Shown: positions 1 to 5,991, counted from the stretch's first letter. The stretch is DNA of 5,991 nucleotides from DATARH01 sp050181375 (GCA_050181375.1 JBFXDF010000244.1:1-5991); one strand, 5' to 3'. Numbers and translations: made by a program. The notes: generated from the sequence alone by a model not told the origin.

Positions 1-1042
1 TCGTCTTGCGCCCGATCGTGTCGAACAGCGGTCCCAAAATCAGCGGCCCGAGGAAGTTGCCGAGCGCGAACGGCAGCATGTACCAGCCGATCGACTCGGA
101 TGGCACGCCATAGAACCGGCCCAGCACCAGCGCGTAGGAGAAAAAGATCGCGTTGTAAAAGAACGCCTGCGCCGACATCAGCACCAGCCCCAGCACGGCC
201 CGGTGCGGGTAATCCCGCAGGATCGCGTGGATCATCCGCACCACGGGCGTCCGCTCGCCGGTAACGATGCGGATGCGGGGGCAGTCGCGCCGCAGCAGCT
301 CGATATCGGCCGTCTTCATGACGCGCCGCTCGATCCCCGCGATCACCGCGTCGCACTCGGCCATCCGGCCGTGCAGCATCAGCCAGCGCGGGCTCTCCGG
401 GATCCATTGCCGCAGCACCAGGATCGCGAGACCCAGCACCGCGCCGATCCCGAACGCCGCGCGCCAACCCCAATCAGGCGGCAGCAGCCCCGGCTGCAAC
501 AGCACGACCGCGCCGATCGCGCCGAGCGCCGCGCCGACCCAGAAGCTGCCGTTGACGGCGAGATCGGTGCGGCCGCGATACCGCGCCGGGATCAGCTCCT
601 GGATTGCCGAGTTGATAGCCGCGTACTCGCCGCCGATTCCGGCCCCGGTCAACGCGCGGAACACCGCAAAGCTCCAGAAATCCCACGAAAACGCGGTTGC
701 CGCGGTCGCTACAAGGTAAAGACCGAGCGTCACCATGAACAGCTTGCGCCGGCCGAAACGGTCGGTCAGATAGCCGAAGAGCAGCGCGCCCGCGACGGCG
801 CCGGCGAGATACGCGCTCGCCACCAGGCCGATTTCGGCTTCGGTAAAGCGCAGCACCGGGCTTTCGCGCAGCGCGCCGACAATCGACCCGGCGATCGTGA
901 CCTCGAGCCCGTCGAGCACCCAGGTTATCCCGAGCGCGATGACGACCAGCGTATGAAACCGGGTCCACGGCAGCCGGTCGAGCCGGGCCGGAACATCGGT
1001 CTCGACGATCGCGGTATCGATGTCCGGGCGCGTATCGGGCAT
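1..1042 (-). CDS. MFS transporter (sugar/organic acid:H+ symporter type), partial, C-terminus beyond left edge
   Basis: This is a 12-helix inner-membrane secondary carrier of the Major Facilitator Superfamily, of which the first 347 residues (TM1-TM8) are visible. The reading frame is open from the ATG at 1042 to base 1 with no stop. Signatures seen are an acidic residue in TM1 (WVLDGLEVT, about residues 41-49), the loop 2-3 motif A GYLTDRFGRRK (90-100), RALTGAGIGGEYAAINS (129-145) in TM4, PESPRWL (215-221) after TM6, and the second-half repeat of motif A (DTIGRK, 341-346) exactly where the window ends. About four helices (roughly 110-130 residues) are therefore missing. The motif set fits the sugar-porter/aromatic-acid:H+ symporter branch; the substrate cannot be read from sequence. 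The start is the first ATG before conserved sequence. The best Shine-Dalgarno (1063-1070) is unusually far, 20 nt, from it, and no better in-frame start lies between. It is transcribed divergently from the channel gene. Confidence 0.93.
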   Translation of the reverse strand, partial: MPDTRPDIDTAIVETDVPARLDRLPWTRFHTLVVIALGITWVLDGLEVTIAGSIVGALRESPVLRFTEAEIGLVASAYLAGAVAGALLFGYLTDRFGRRKLFMVTLGLYLVATAATAFSWDFWSFAVFRALTGAGIGGEYAAINSAIQELIPARYRGRTDLAVNGSFWVGAALGAIGAVVLLQPGLLPPDWGWRAAFGIGAVLGLAILVLRQWIPESPRWLMLHGRMAECDAVIAGIERRVMKTADIELLRRDCPRIRIVTGERTPVVRMIHAILRDYPHRAVLGLVLMSAQAFFYNAIFFSYALVLGRFYGVPSESIGWYMLPFALGNFLGPLILGPLFDTIGRKT

Positions 1043-1092
1043 AACCGCAGAACACCGAACCACCCTCCTGAACAGCAAGCGAAATCCGCCGC
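1043..1092. promoter_or_regulatory. Divergent intergenic region between MFS transporter and channel genes
   Basis: Only 50 bp separate the two divergent start codons. I see no clear -35/-10 pair for either direction and no obvious Shine-Dalgarno before the channel ATG at 1093. Because the space is so small, promoter elements for each gene must extend into the coding sequence of the other, or transcription is weak. That this is the divergent control region is inferred from gene orientation alone. Confidence 0.4.
1063..1070 (-). promoter_or_regulatory. Shine-Dalgarno-like CAGGAGGG upstream of the MFS gene
   Basis: Read on the minus strand this is CAGGAGGG, a strong anti-16S match, but it ends 20 nt before the MFS ATG, against the usual 5-9 nt. 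An in-frame GTG (1061-1063) overlaps the motif itself and cannot use it. Either the motif is fortuitous or the spacing is atypical. Confidence 0.35.
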
Positions 1093-3408
1093 ATGAGCCT
1101 GCGTTTTCTGTTGCTGCCTTGTTTCGCGCTGGTCTGTTGCGTCGCGACCTGTCCCGGGCCGGCTCCGCTGGTCGCCGCGACCGCCTGGGCGCAGTCAAAC
1201 CCGAGCGCGGAAGCCAAGCCATCCTCCGCCCCGGCCCATTCCGCCGCGTCCACCCCAGTGACACCAGCCGAGGCGCAGCGCGCGCTCGCGGTATTGCAGG
1301 ACCCGGCGCAGCGCGCCCGGCTGGTCGAGACCTTGCGGACGATCGCCAGCGCCGCCGGGCCGGCGCCGGCCGAAGCGCCGGCGGGGACCGAGGCGGCACC
1401 GGCCGCCGCGAAATCGGAAGCCGAGAAGGCACAGCCGGTCACGTTGCAGCCGGACAGTCTCGCGGCGCAGCTGCTGTCGGGCCTCGCCGGCTGGCCGCGG
1501 CGCGTCGTCGAGGATACCGCCGCCTCGCTGCGCACAGTGCCCGATCTTTATCTGCTGCGGGAATGGGTCGTACGGATGGTCAACGACCCCTCCGCGGGAG
1601 AGCTCGCCTTCGATGTCGCCTGGCAGCTGGCCCTGGTGCTGGGAATAGCGTTGTTGCTGGAGCGCGCCGCCGCCCTCGCGCTGCGCCGTCCGGCCCAGCG
1701 TCTCGCCGCGGGCGCACCGGACCCGGCCGAACCCGGCGCCCCCCTTCCCGGAACCGCGGATGAGGGTGCGTGGCGTCGCCTGCGCCGGCTGCCGGCCGCC
1801 GCCGCCCGTCTCGGGCTGGAGCTTGTACCGGTTGCGGTTTTCTGGACGGGGGCGACGGTGCTTGCCAACTTCGTCCCAGTGCCGTTGACCCGGCTGGCGA
1901 TTTTGATCGCCATCAACGCCTACACCGCGATCCGCGTAACCCTGGCGATCGGCCGCATGCTGTTGGCGCCGGAGGCGAGCGGCTTGCGGCTGCTCCGGAT
2001 CGACGACGACCACGCCGCCTATCTGATGCGCTGGCTGCGGCGGCTGATCCTCGTCGCGGCGCTGGGCGTCGCGGCGGCCGGCTTGGCGCTGCTGTTCGGG
2101 CTGCATCCGGCGGTTTACGCGACGCTGATCCGTGTTGACGGATTGGTTATTGCAATTTTGCTGGCGATCATGGTGCTGCGGTTGCGGGGTTTCGTGGCGG
2201 CCGCGATCGCCGGTGCGCCGGAACCGGGCGAGCCGCTGCCGGCCTGGCGCAAATGGCTCGCCGCGACGTGGCACTACCTCGCGCTGCTGGGAATTATGGC
2301 GGGCTGGATCGGATGGGCGGCCGGCTTCGAGAGCGGCGCCGGCGGGATCTGGCTATTGCTCGGCACCGTCGCGATCGTCGCGGGCGCCCGCCTCGTCGCG
2401 CTCGTTTTGACCGGAATATTGGACAGAATCACCGCCTCCCACCCCGACGCGGCGAGCCCGACGCATGGGCTGCTCGACGAGACGCGGCTTCGCGCCCGTC
2501 GCTGGACTTCGATCGCCCGGCTTCTTGTCAACCTGTCGATCGCGATCCTGACCGGCTTGCTGCTGCTCGAATTCTGGGGCGTCGGCGCGTTTGACTGGTT
2601 CAGGTCCGGCCAGATCGGCGCGCGTTTGCTGTCGGCTCTGGTCACGGTCGGACTGGCGGTATTGGCCGCGGTCCTCATCTGGGAACTCGCCAACGCCGCG
2701 CTCGAACGGCGATTGGCGCGGCTCAGCGAAGCCGGCACGCCGGCCCACGCGGCGCGGCTGCGCACGCTTCTGCCGATGCTGCGCGCCGCCCTGTTCATCA
2801 CGATTGCGCTGATTGTCGGCCTGACCGCGCTGAGCGAGATCGGGGTCAATATCGCCCCGCTCCTGGCCGGCGCCGGGATTGTCGGGGTCGCGGTCGGGTT
2901 CGGCTCGCAAAAGCTGGTCCAGGACGTCGTCACCGGCATGTTCGTGCTGTTTGAAAACGCGATCCAGGTCGGTGACACGATCACGGTCGCCGGGCTTTCC
3001 GGCAAAATCGAACGGCTTTCGGTACGCACGATCTGGCTGCGCGGCGCCGACGGCGCGCTGCATGTCGTGCCGTTCAGCTCGGTCGGCGCCATCAGCAACG
3101 CCAATCGCGGTCTCGGCACCGCCGCGGTATCGGTTACCATTGCGTACACCGAAGACAGCGACCGCGCGGCCGACGCGATGCGCGGCATCGCCTCCGAAAT
3201 GCACGAGGATTCGGAATACGCCGAGCGTATCATCGGCGACCTGCAGCTCTGGGTGGATTCCGTCCGCGCCTTGGGGGTAACTCTGTCCGGCACAATTCCA
3301 TGCACCGACAGCGGACGCTGGCCGGTGCAGCGCGAGTTCAACCGCCGTCTGCAAAAGCGCTTCCAAGAGCTTGATATCGCTCTGGGCCTGAAGCTGGGTG
3401 ACGCTTAG
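1093..3408 (+). CDS. ybiO: YbiO-like MscS-family mechanosensitive ion channel, 771 aa
   Basis: An inner-membrane channel that opens under membrane tension to release solutes during hypo-osmotic shock. Residues 1-33 form a signal peptide (hydrophobic core 5-19, likely cleavage after AWA at 31-33). A periplasmic part follows, with a helical segment (about 57-86) and an Ala/Pro-rich linker (about 34-56 and 86-115). About ten or eleven hydrophobic spans lie between about 173 and 616. The conserved MscS core starts with LSEIGVNIAPLLAGAG (580-595) and runs through the Gly/Ala-rich pore helix GVAVGFGSQKLVQDVVTG (598-615) into the beta domain ENAIQVGDTITV (621-632), ending in a cytoplasmic alpha/beta domain (about 675-768). 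E. coli YbiO, as I recall it, is about 741 residues and shares the signal peptide, the LxxQLRTxA-type periplasmic helix, the WGxxxFDW motif (here 495-502) and the LSEIGVNIAPLLAGAG block. The symbol means homologue; orthology is untested. The start is supported by the signal peptide, though no good Shine-Dalgarno is visible. Confidence 0.93.
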   Translation: MSLRFLLLPCFALVCCVATCPGPAPLVAATAWAQSNPSAEAKPSSAPAHSAASTPVTPAEAQRALAVLQDPAQRARLVETLRTIASAAGPAPAEAPAGTEAAPAAAKSEAEKAQPVTLQPDSLAAQLLSGLAGWPRRVVEDTAASLRTVPDLYLLREWVVRMVNDPSAGELAFDVAWQLALVLGIALLLERAAALALRRPAQRLAAGAPDPAEPGAPLPGTADEGAWRRLRRLPAAAARLGLELVPVAVFWTGATVLANFVPVPLTRLAILIAINAYTAIRVTLAIGRMLLAPEASGLRLLRIDDDHAAYLMRWLRRLILVAALGVAAAGLALLFGLHPAVYATLIRVDGLVIAILLAIMVLRLRGFVAAAIAGAPEPGEPLPAWRKWLAATWHYLALLGIMAGWIGWAAGFESGAGGIWLLLGTVAIVAGARLVALVLTGILDRITASHPDAASPTHGLLDETRLRARRWTSIARLLVNLSIAILTGLLLLEFWGVGAFDWFRSGQIGARLLSALVTVGLAVLAAVLIWELANAALERRLARLSEAGTPAHAARLRTLLPMLRAALFITIALIVGLTALSEIGVNIAPLLAGAGIVGVAVGFGSQKLVQDVVTGMFVLFENAIQVGDTITVAGLSGKIERLSVRTIWLRGADGALHVVPFSSVGAISNANRGLGTAAVSVTIAYTEDSDRAADAMRGIASEMHEDSEYAERIIGDLQLWVDSVRALGVTLSGTIPCTDSGRWPVQREFNRRLQKRFQELDIALGLKLGDA

Positions 3409-3432
3409 GAAGGGCGATCCTGGTCCGATTAT

Positions 3433-3438
3433 AGGAGG
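3433..3438 (+). promoter_or_regulatory. Strong Shine-Dalgarno AGGAGG for the PNPOx-like gene
   Basis: A perfect AGGAGG ends 5 nt before the ATG at 3444. It fixes that start codon over an earlier overlapping ATG at 3398 in another frame. It suggests efficient translation independent of the channel gene upstream. Confidence 0.85.
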
Positions 3439-3443
3439 AGCAA

Positions 3444-3887
3444 ATGCCGCGTCCCGACATCCGCCTCACCCCCGACGAGCAGGCCGCGTTTTTGCGCGAC
3501 AACCGCAAATGCGCGCTCGCGACGATCGACCAGCACGGCTTTCCGCATGTCGTCGCGATGAATTACCGCGAGCGCGACGGGGTCTACTACATGACCTCCT
3601 ACGGCAAGGCGCAAAAAGTTGTGAACATCCGCCGCGACCCGAAGGTCGCGATCATGGTCGAGAGCGGCGGCGCCTACGCCGAGCTGAAAGGCGTCATGGT
3701 GCGCGGCGAGTGCGAGATCATCGACGATCCGGCCGTGGTTGGCGAAGTCCTGGCGTGGCTCGGCGAGGGCCGCACCACCGCGCGCCCGGCCGGCGCCGCC
3801 CGCAGCGCGCCAAAGCGCGTCGTCCTCAAGATCACCCCGCGCAAGACCTTCACCTGGGACCATGGCAAGCTCGGCGGCCGGTATTAG
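3444..3887 (+). CDS. Pyridoxamine 5'-phosphate oxidase-like (PNPOx/FDOR split-barrel) protein, 147 aa
   Basis: A small cytoplasmic split beta-barrel protein of the PNPOx-like superfamily, whose members bind FMN, F420, haem or similar cofactors as dimers. Seen in order are the first strand pair CALATIDQHGFPHVVAM (23-39), the phosphate-binding region TSYGKAQKVVNIRRDPKVAI (51-70, with K55, K58 and R63/R64 as candidate phosphate contacts), VMVRGECEIIDD (84-95), and the C-terminal strand and tail VVLKITPRKTFTWDHGKLGG (126-145). Length matches the short TIGR03618-like class rather than true PdxH (over 200 residues, with a different C-terminus), so vitamin B6 synthesis is unlikely. Cofactor and substrate cannot be decided by eye. 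A perfect AGGAGG precedes the start. The gene lies 35 bp behind the channel gene in the same orientation with no terminator visible between, so co-transcription is likely. It converges with the methyltransferase gene. Confidence 0.88.
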   Translation: MPRPDIRLTPDEQAAFLRDNRKCALATIDQHGFPHVVAMNYRERDGVYYMTSYGKAQKVVNIRRDPKVAIMVESGGAYAELKGVMVRGECEIIDDPAVVGEVLAWLGEGRTTARPAGAARSAPKRVVLKITPRKTFTWDHGKLGGRY

Positions 3888-3903
3888 CCGCAAGACGGTG
3901 CGC

Positions 3904-3930
3904 CGAGACGGGTATCCTCAAACAGTCTCG
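3904..3930. terminator. Weak inverted repeat at the convergent gene ends
   Basis: CGAGAC (3904-3909) and GTCTCG (3925-3930) can pair as a 6-bp stem with a 15-nt loop. They sit in the 30-bp gap between the convergent stop codons and extend into the last codons of the methyltransferase gene. The loop is long and there is no T-tract on either strand, so a bidirectional terminator role is only a possibility. Confidence 0.2.
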
Positions 3931-4808
3931 TACGGCCCCCAATCCGGAGGGTGTCCGGTAAAGAACGTTCCCGCGAGAAAATACCGGGCCGGTTGATAAT
4001 GGTTCTCGGCGGTAAAAGGCGCCAGAAACCTGTCGTGCAGCAAATCGTCCCTTACAAGGAATGCGTTCACGCCGGCAACGCTGCAGCCGACGAGACTATA
4101 GCCTTTTGCGGCCGCCACCTTGGCGATAGCCGCCAGTGAAGCGCCCATGTAATCGGTGCCGCGCCATCTGAAACCCGGGTCGTATCGTTGCGTCACGCTT
4201 ATCGGCGGGGGAAACTTGGCATTGTATTCGATAACGACGACCCTGGGCTGCACGATATCGAGCGACTCAAGAATGTAGATATCGTTGCCATCGATATCGA
4301 TCGATAAAAGGTCGATTTCACCAGTGAAATAGGCGCCGATCAGACCATTGATATTGTCGCGATCGATGAAGGCGGATTGCACCCGCAACCGACCGTTTGA
4401 AATCTCGTCGCTAAACTTCGATGCGATCTGTGATACATACCCCTCGTTTCCCTCAATCCACAACCCCTCCCATCCTTGTAGCAATAATACGACAGTATTG
4501 TTTTCTAAACCATTCTCGACGCCGAACTCGATAAATGTCTTGGATGTTGTACCGATCCGGGCAAATATCTCTTGAATAATGCCGTCCTCGTCATTCTGAG
4601 AGTAAACCTTAAATCCATATCGTTCCAGACGCTTTCGATCGTCATATTTCGGATCTGAGAGAATGTCTTTCAGATATCGCTGGTGCTCCATAATGGCAAG
4701 TTGGTGGAGGTGCGATTGTATTCTAACCAGATGTCTTCGTATCAGCTCCTGACTATTCAGAAAATCGTTTCTGGCATCTCTTGCGATGCCGAGCAATCGA
4801 CGGATCAT
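3918..4808 (-). CDS. FkbM-like putative SAM-dependent methyltransferase, 296 aa, low GC
   Basis: Probably a class I (Rossmann-fold) methyltransferase related to the FkbM family; many relatives are only called hypothetical. Residues 1-60 are a charged, probably helical extension. The catalytic fold then begins at VYSQNDEDGIIQEIF (68-82). A motif I-like strand and turn is TFIEFGVENGLENNT (91-105), LWIEGN (116-121) offers the acidic ribose-binding residue E119, SAFIDRDN (145-152) follows, and DLLSIDIDGNDIYILESL (166-183) with VVVIEYN (190-196) forms the following strands. NAFLVRDDL (248-256) is a late strand. FkbM-type enzymes O-methylate sugars or small molecules, often in surface polysaccharide loci, but no glycan gene is in view here. 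Base composition is unlike its neighbours: about 45% GC by hand count over 4441-4800, rising to about 55% near its 3' end. This suggests transfer. No clear Shine-Dalgarno precedes the ATG; an alternative Met lies at residue 40. Methyltransferase activity is inferred from motifs only. Confidence 0.7.
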   Translation of the reverse strand: MIRRLLGIARDARNDFLNSQELIRRHLVRIQSHLHQLAIMEHQRYLKDILSDPKYDDRKRLERYGFKVYSQNDEDGIIQEIFARIGTTSKTFIEFGVENGLENNTVVLLLQGWEGLWIEGNEGYVSQIASKFSDEISNGRLRVQSAFIDRDNINGLIGAYFTGEIDLLSIDIDGNDIYILESLDIVQPRVVVIEYNAKFPPPISVTQRYDPGFRWRGTDYMGASLAAIAKVAAAKGYSLVGCSVAGVNAFLVRDDLLHDRFLAPFTAENHYQPARYFLAGTFFTGHPPDWGPYETV

Positions 4809-4986
4809 CTGGGATAGCCGGCGGGGTAAACTCTTCGGACGATTGCCTGGAGCGCGAGTCCGGCGGTCATCGCGTCACGGATCGGAGGCAGCGACGACAG
4901 CGCGTCGCGCGTGCCGTCCGGCGGTCCTCAACCCGAGACAAGGGACCCCGGTAACTCGCCGGGTTTTCCGCGGACTTTGGCGCCTC
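4809..4986. other. 178-bp GC-rich spacer between methyltransferase and lyase genes
   Basis: No convincing gene is present. It holds a hairpin at 4947-4963, an 11-bp direct repeat GTCCGGCGGTC at 4858-4868 and 4916-4926, and a tiny minus-strand reading frame (4805-4870, 21 residues starting at an ATG) whose TGA overlaps the methyltransferase ATG as ATGA. Its GC content resembles the flanking chromosome rather than the methyltransferase gene, so the composition change falls near the methyltransferase start codon. Confidence 0.5.
4947..4967. terminator. Possible terminator hairpin downstream of the lyase gene
   Basis: CCCGG (4947-4951) and CCGGG (4959-4963) form a 5-bp all-GC stem with a 7-nt loop, 23 bp beyond the lyase stop. 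On the plus strand it is followed by TTTT (4964-4967), but no plus-strand gene ends nearby. On the minus strand, where the lyase transcript would end, the T-tract is weak (GTCCCTTGTCT). It is a plausible but poor intrinsic terminator. Confidence 0.3.
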
Positions 4987-5949
4987 TCACGCCGCGGCGC
5001 GGCGGCGGAACGCGTCGAGGCTGCCGGCGTGCACCAGCTCGCTCGGCAGGGTGTGCCCGACAATCTCCTCCGCCATGCGCCCGACCTCGATCAGCGCGTC
5101 AAGATCGACGCCGGTGTCGATGCCCATCTCCTCGCATAGCAGCACCAGTTCCTCGGTGCAGATGTTGCCGGCCGCTTTCGGCTGACCGGCGAACGGGCAG
5201 CCGCCGAGCCCGCCGACCGTCGAGTCGAATTGTGTCACGCCGAGTTTCAGCGCGGCATGGGCGTTGGCGACCGCGAGACCGCGCGTGTCGTGCAGGTGCA
5301 GCGCGATCTTCATATCGGGCCAGCGCCCGCGCACCTCGCCGATCACGCGCTCGATGCGCAGCGGTGTCGCCCAGCCCATCGTGTCGGCCAGCGAGAAATA
5401 TTCTATCTCCGCCCCCGCCTCGCGCGCGATGTCGAGCCCGTCCTCCAAGGTGCTGACGACCTGTTCCGGCCTGATATCGCCCTGGTAGTTGCAGCCGAAC
5501 GCCGCCATCACGCCGATGCGCGGCACTGGTACGTTGTTTTCGAGATGCAGCGCGGTCTGCTTGCGCATCGCCGCGACGTTGTCGACATGGCTGCGGTGCA
5601 GGTTCTTTTGCGTGAACGCATCCGATGCGCACAGCGAAATCGACCCGGTGATCGACAATTTGTTGCGGAACACCAGCGCGCGGTCGAGGCCGGCGGCATT
5701 GAACCATAGCGCGGTGTATTCGACCCCTTCCTTCGGCGTAAACCCGGCGACGACATCCTCGGCGTCGGCCCATCCCGGTACGATGCGCGGGCTGACAAAC
5801 GAGCAGGCCTGGACATGGGTCAGACCGGTCTCGGCCAGCGCCTCGATCACCTTGATCTTGTCCGCCGTGCTGATCGGCCCGGGCTCGATCTGGAACCCCT
5901 CGCGCGGGCCTTCCTCGTGAATTTCGACGTGTTCGGGCAAATCGCTCAT
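4987..5949 (-). CDS. Hydroxymethylglutaryl-CoA lyase-type DRE-TIM metallolyase, 320 aa
   Basis: HMG-CoA lyases split 3-hydroxy-3-methylglutaryl-CoA into acetyl-CoA and acetoacetate at the end of leucine catabolism, using a divalent metal in a TIM barrel; close paralogues cleave related 3-hydroxyacyl-CoAs. Numbering from the ATG at 5949, the protein shows GPREGFQ (14-20), SFVSPRIVPGWADAEDVV (50-67), LGDT-like SLADTMGWATPLRI (186-199), the metal ligands HLHDTRG (H218, H220), and the lyase signature GGLGGCPFA (246-254, catalytic-loop C251) followed by GN (N262) and E266. Length fits the family. Two positions differ from classical enzymes: Asp of GPRDG is Glu17, and the Glu before the SFVSP block is Gln47. 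The exact substrate is therefore uncertain. The start is chosen because AGGAAGG (5953-5959) lies 3 nt upstream; a TTG start at 5964 would add five residues and lacks that spacing. It may be translated with a gene to the right. Confidence 0.88.
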   Translation of the reverse strand: MSDLPEHVEIHEEGPREGFQIEPGPISTADKIKVIEALAETGLTHVQACSFVSPRIVPGWADAEDVVAGFTPKEGVEYTALWFNAAGLDRALVFRNKLSITGSISLCASDAFTQKNLHRSHVDNVAAMRKQTALHLENNVPVPRIGVMAAFGCNYQGDIRPEQVVSTLEDGLDIAREAGAEIEYFSLADTMGWATPLRIERVIGEVRGRWPDMKIALHLHDTRGLAVANAHAALKLGVTQFDSTVGGLGGCPFAGQPKAAGNICTEELVLLCEEMGIDTGVDLDALIEVGRMAEEIVGHTLPSELVHAGSLDAFRRRAAA

Positions 5950-5952
5950 GAG

Positions 5953-5959
5953 CCTTCCT
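5953..5959 (-). promoter_or_regulatory. Shine-Dalgarno AGGAAGG for the lyase gene
   Basis: Read on the minus strand, GAGAGGAAGGCTC immediately precedes the ATG at 5949, giving a purine-rich ribosome site with short but usable spacing. It decides the start codon in favour of the ATG over an upstream in-frame TTG. Confidence 0.7.
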
Positions 5960-5960
5960 C

Positions 5961-5991
5961 TCAACCCGGATAGCCGGCATCACACCGGCCT
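5961..5991 (-). other. Possible 3' end of an upstream gene
   Basis: On the minus strand one frame is open from the window edge to a TGA at 5961-5963 (last residues GRCDAGYPG), 11 bp before the lyase ATG, which would suit an operon. A second frame stops at 5980-5982. About ten codons are too few to decide which, if either, is coding. Confidence 0.2.

Noticed and set aside
203..1096. Long plus-strand open frame (297 codons) antisense to the MFS gene
   Set aside because: The opposite strand encodes a clear MFS protein. The plus-strand product is rich in Arg, Gln, Pro and His with no domain, typical of antisense frames in GC-rich DNA.
474..1535. Minus-strand frame of 353 codons crossing the divergent intergenic region
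   Set aside because: It overlaps both the MFS gene (same strand, wrong frame, Arg-rich) and the channel gene (antisense). No recognisable protein.
2274..3366. Two minus-strand frames of about 340-355 codons antisense to the channel gene
   Set aside because: Composition follows from the codon bias of the channel gene; no motif or ribosome site.
3398..3961. Alternative 187-codon plus-strand frame overlapping the PNPOx-like gene
   Set aside because: Arg-rich shadow product; the PNPOx-like frame has the perfect Shine-Dalgarno and family motifs.
4290..4305. Palindromic ATCGATATCGATCGAT run that could look like an operator
   Set aside because: It arises from Ile and Asp codons in the SIDIDGND motif of the methyltransferase and is internal to the gene.
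4812..5978. Exact 11-bp direct repeat GGATAGCCGGC at 4812-4822 and 5968-5978, flanking the lyase gene
   Set aside because: A few 11-bp matches are expected by chance in 6 kb of GC-biased sequence, and there is no further similarity on either side, so it is not evidence of an insertion or duplication.
5099..5983. 294-codon minus-strand frame overlapping the lyase gene
   Set aside because: Out-of-frame, Arg-rich shadow of the well-supported lyase gene.

Overview
The window is GC-rich and densely coded, with strong codon bias to G/C at third positions. Together with the protein types this suggests a high-GC Alphaproteobacterium (Rhodospirillales or Rhizobiales-like), but no taxonomic marker gene is present, so this is inference. 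I see no tRNA, rRNA, CRISPR array, transposase, integrase or phage gene.

Layout, left to right. (1) Bases 1-1042, minus strand: the first 347 residues of a Major Facilitator Superfamily transporter whose C-terminal third lies beyond the left edge. (2) A 50-bp divergent intergenic region. (3) Bases 1093-3408, plus strand: a 771-residue, multi-membrane-span MscS-family mechanosensitive channel that closely resembles E. coli YbiO in architecture and motifs. (4) Bases 3444-3887, plus strand: a small PNPOx-like flavin/deazaflavin-fold protein, 35 bp behind the channel gene and with a near-perfect Shine-Dalgarno, so probably its operon partner. (5) Bases 3918-4808, minus strand and convergent with the previous gene: a FkbM-like putative SAM-dependent methyltransferase whose N-terminal half is about 45% GC, against roughly 65-80% in sampled stretches of its neighbours. 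It is probably a horizontally acquired gene. (6) A 178-bp GC-rich spacer with no clear gene. (7) Bases 4987-5949, minus strand: a hydroxymethylglutaryl-CoA lyase-type DRE-TIM metallolyase with altered residues at two normally invariant active-site positions. The remaining 42 bp probably hold the end of an upstream gene.

The genes do not form one pathway. The channel (osmotic downshift protection) and the PNPOx-like protein look co-transcribed without an obvious functional link. The MFS carrier and the lyase are ordinary metabolic functions (solute uptake; leucine/acyl-CoA type catabolism). The methyltransferase looks like an isolated gene of the kind usually seen near surface glycan loci. I found no convincing new multi-gene system. 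The points most worth a second look are the non-canonical lyase active site and the low-GC methyltransferase gene.
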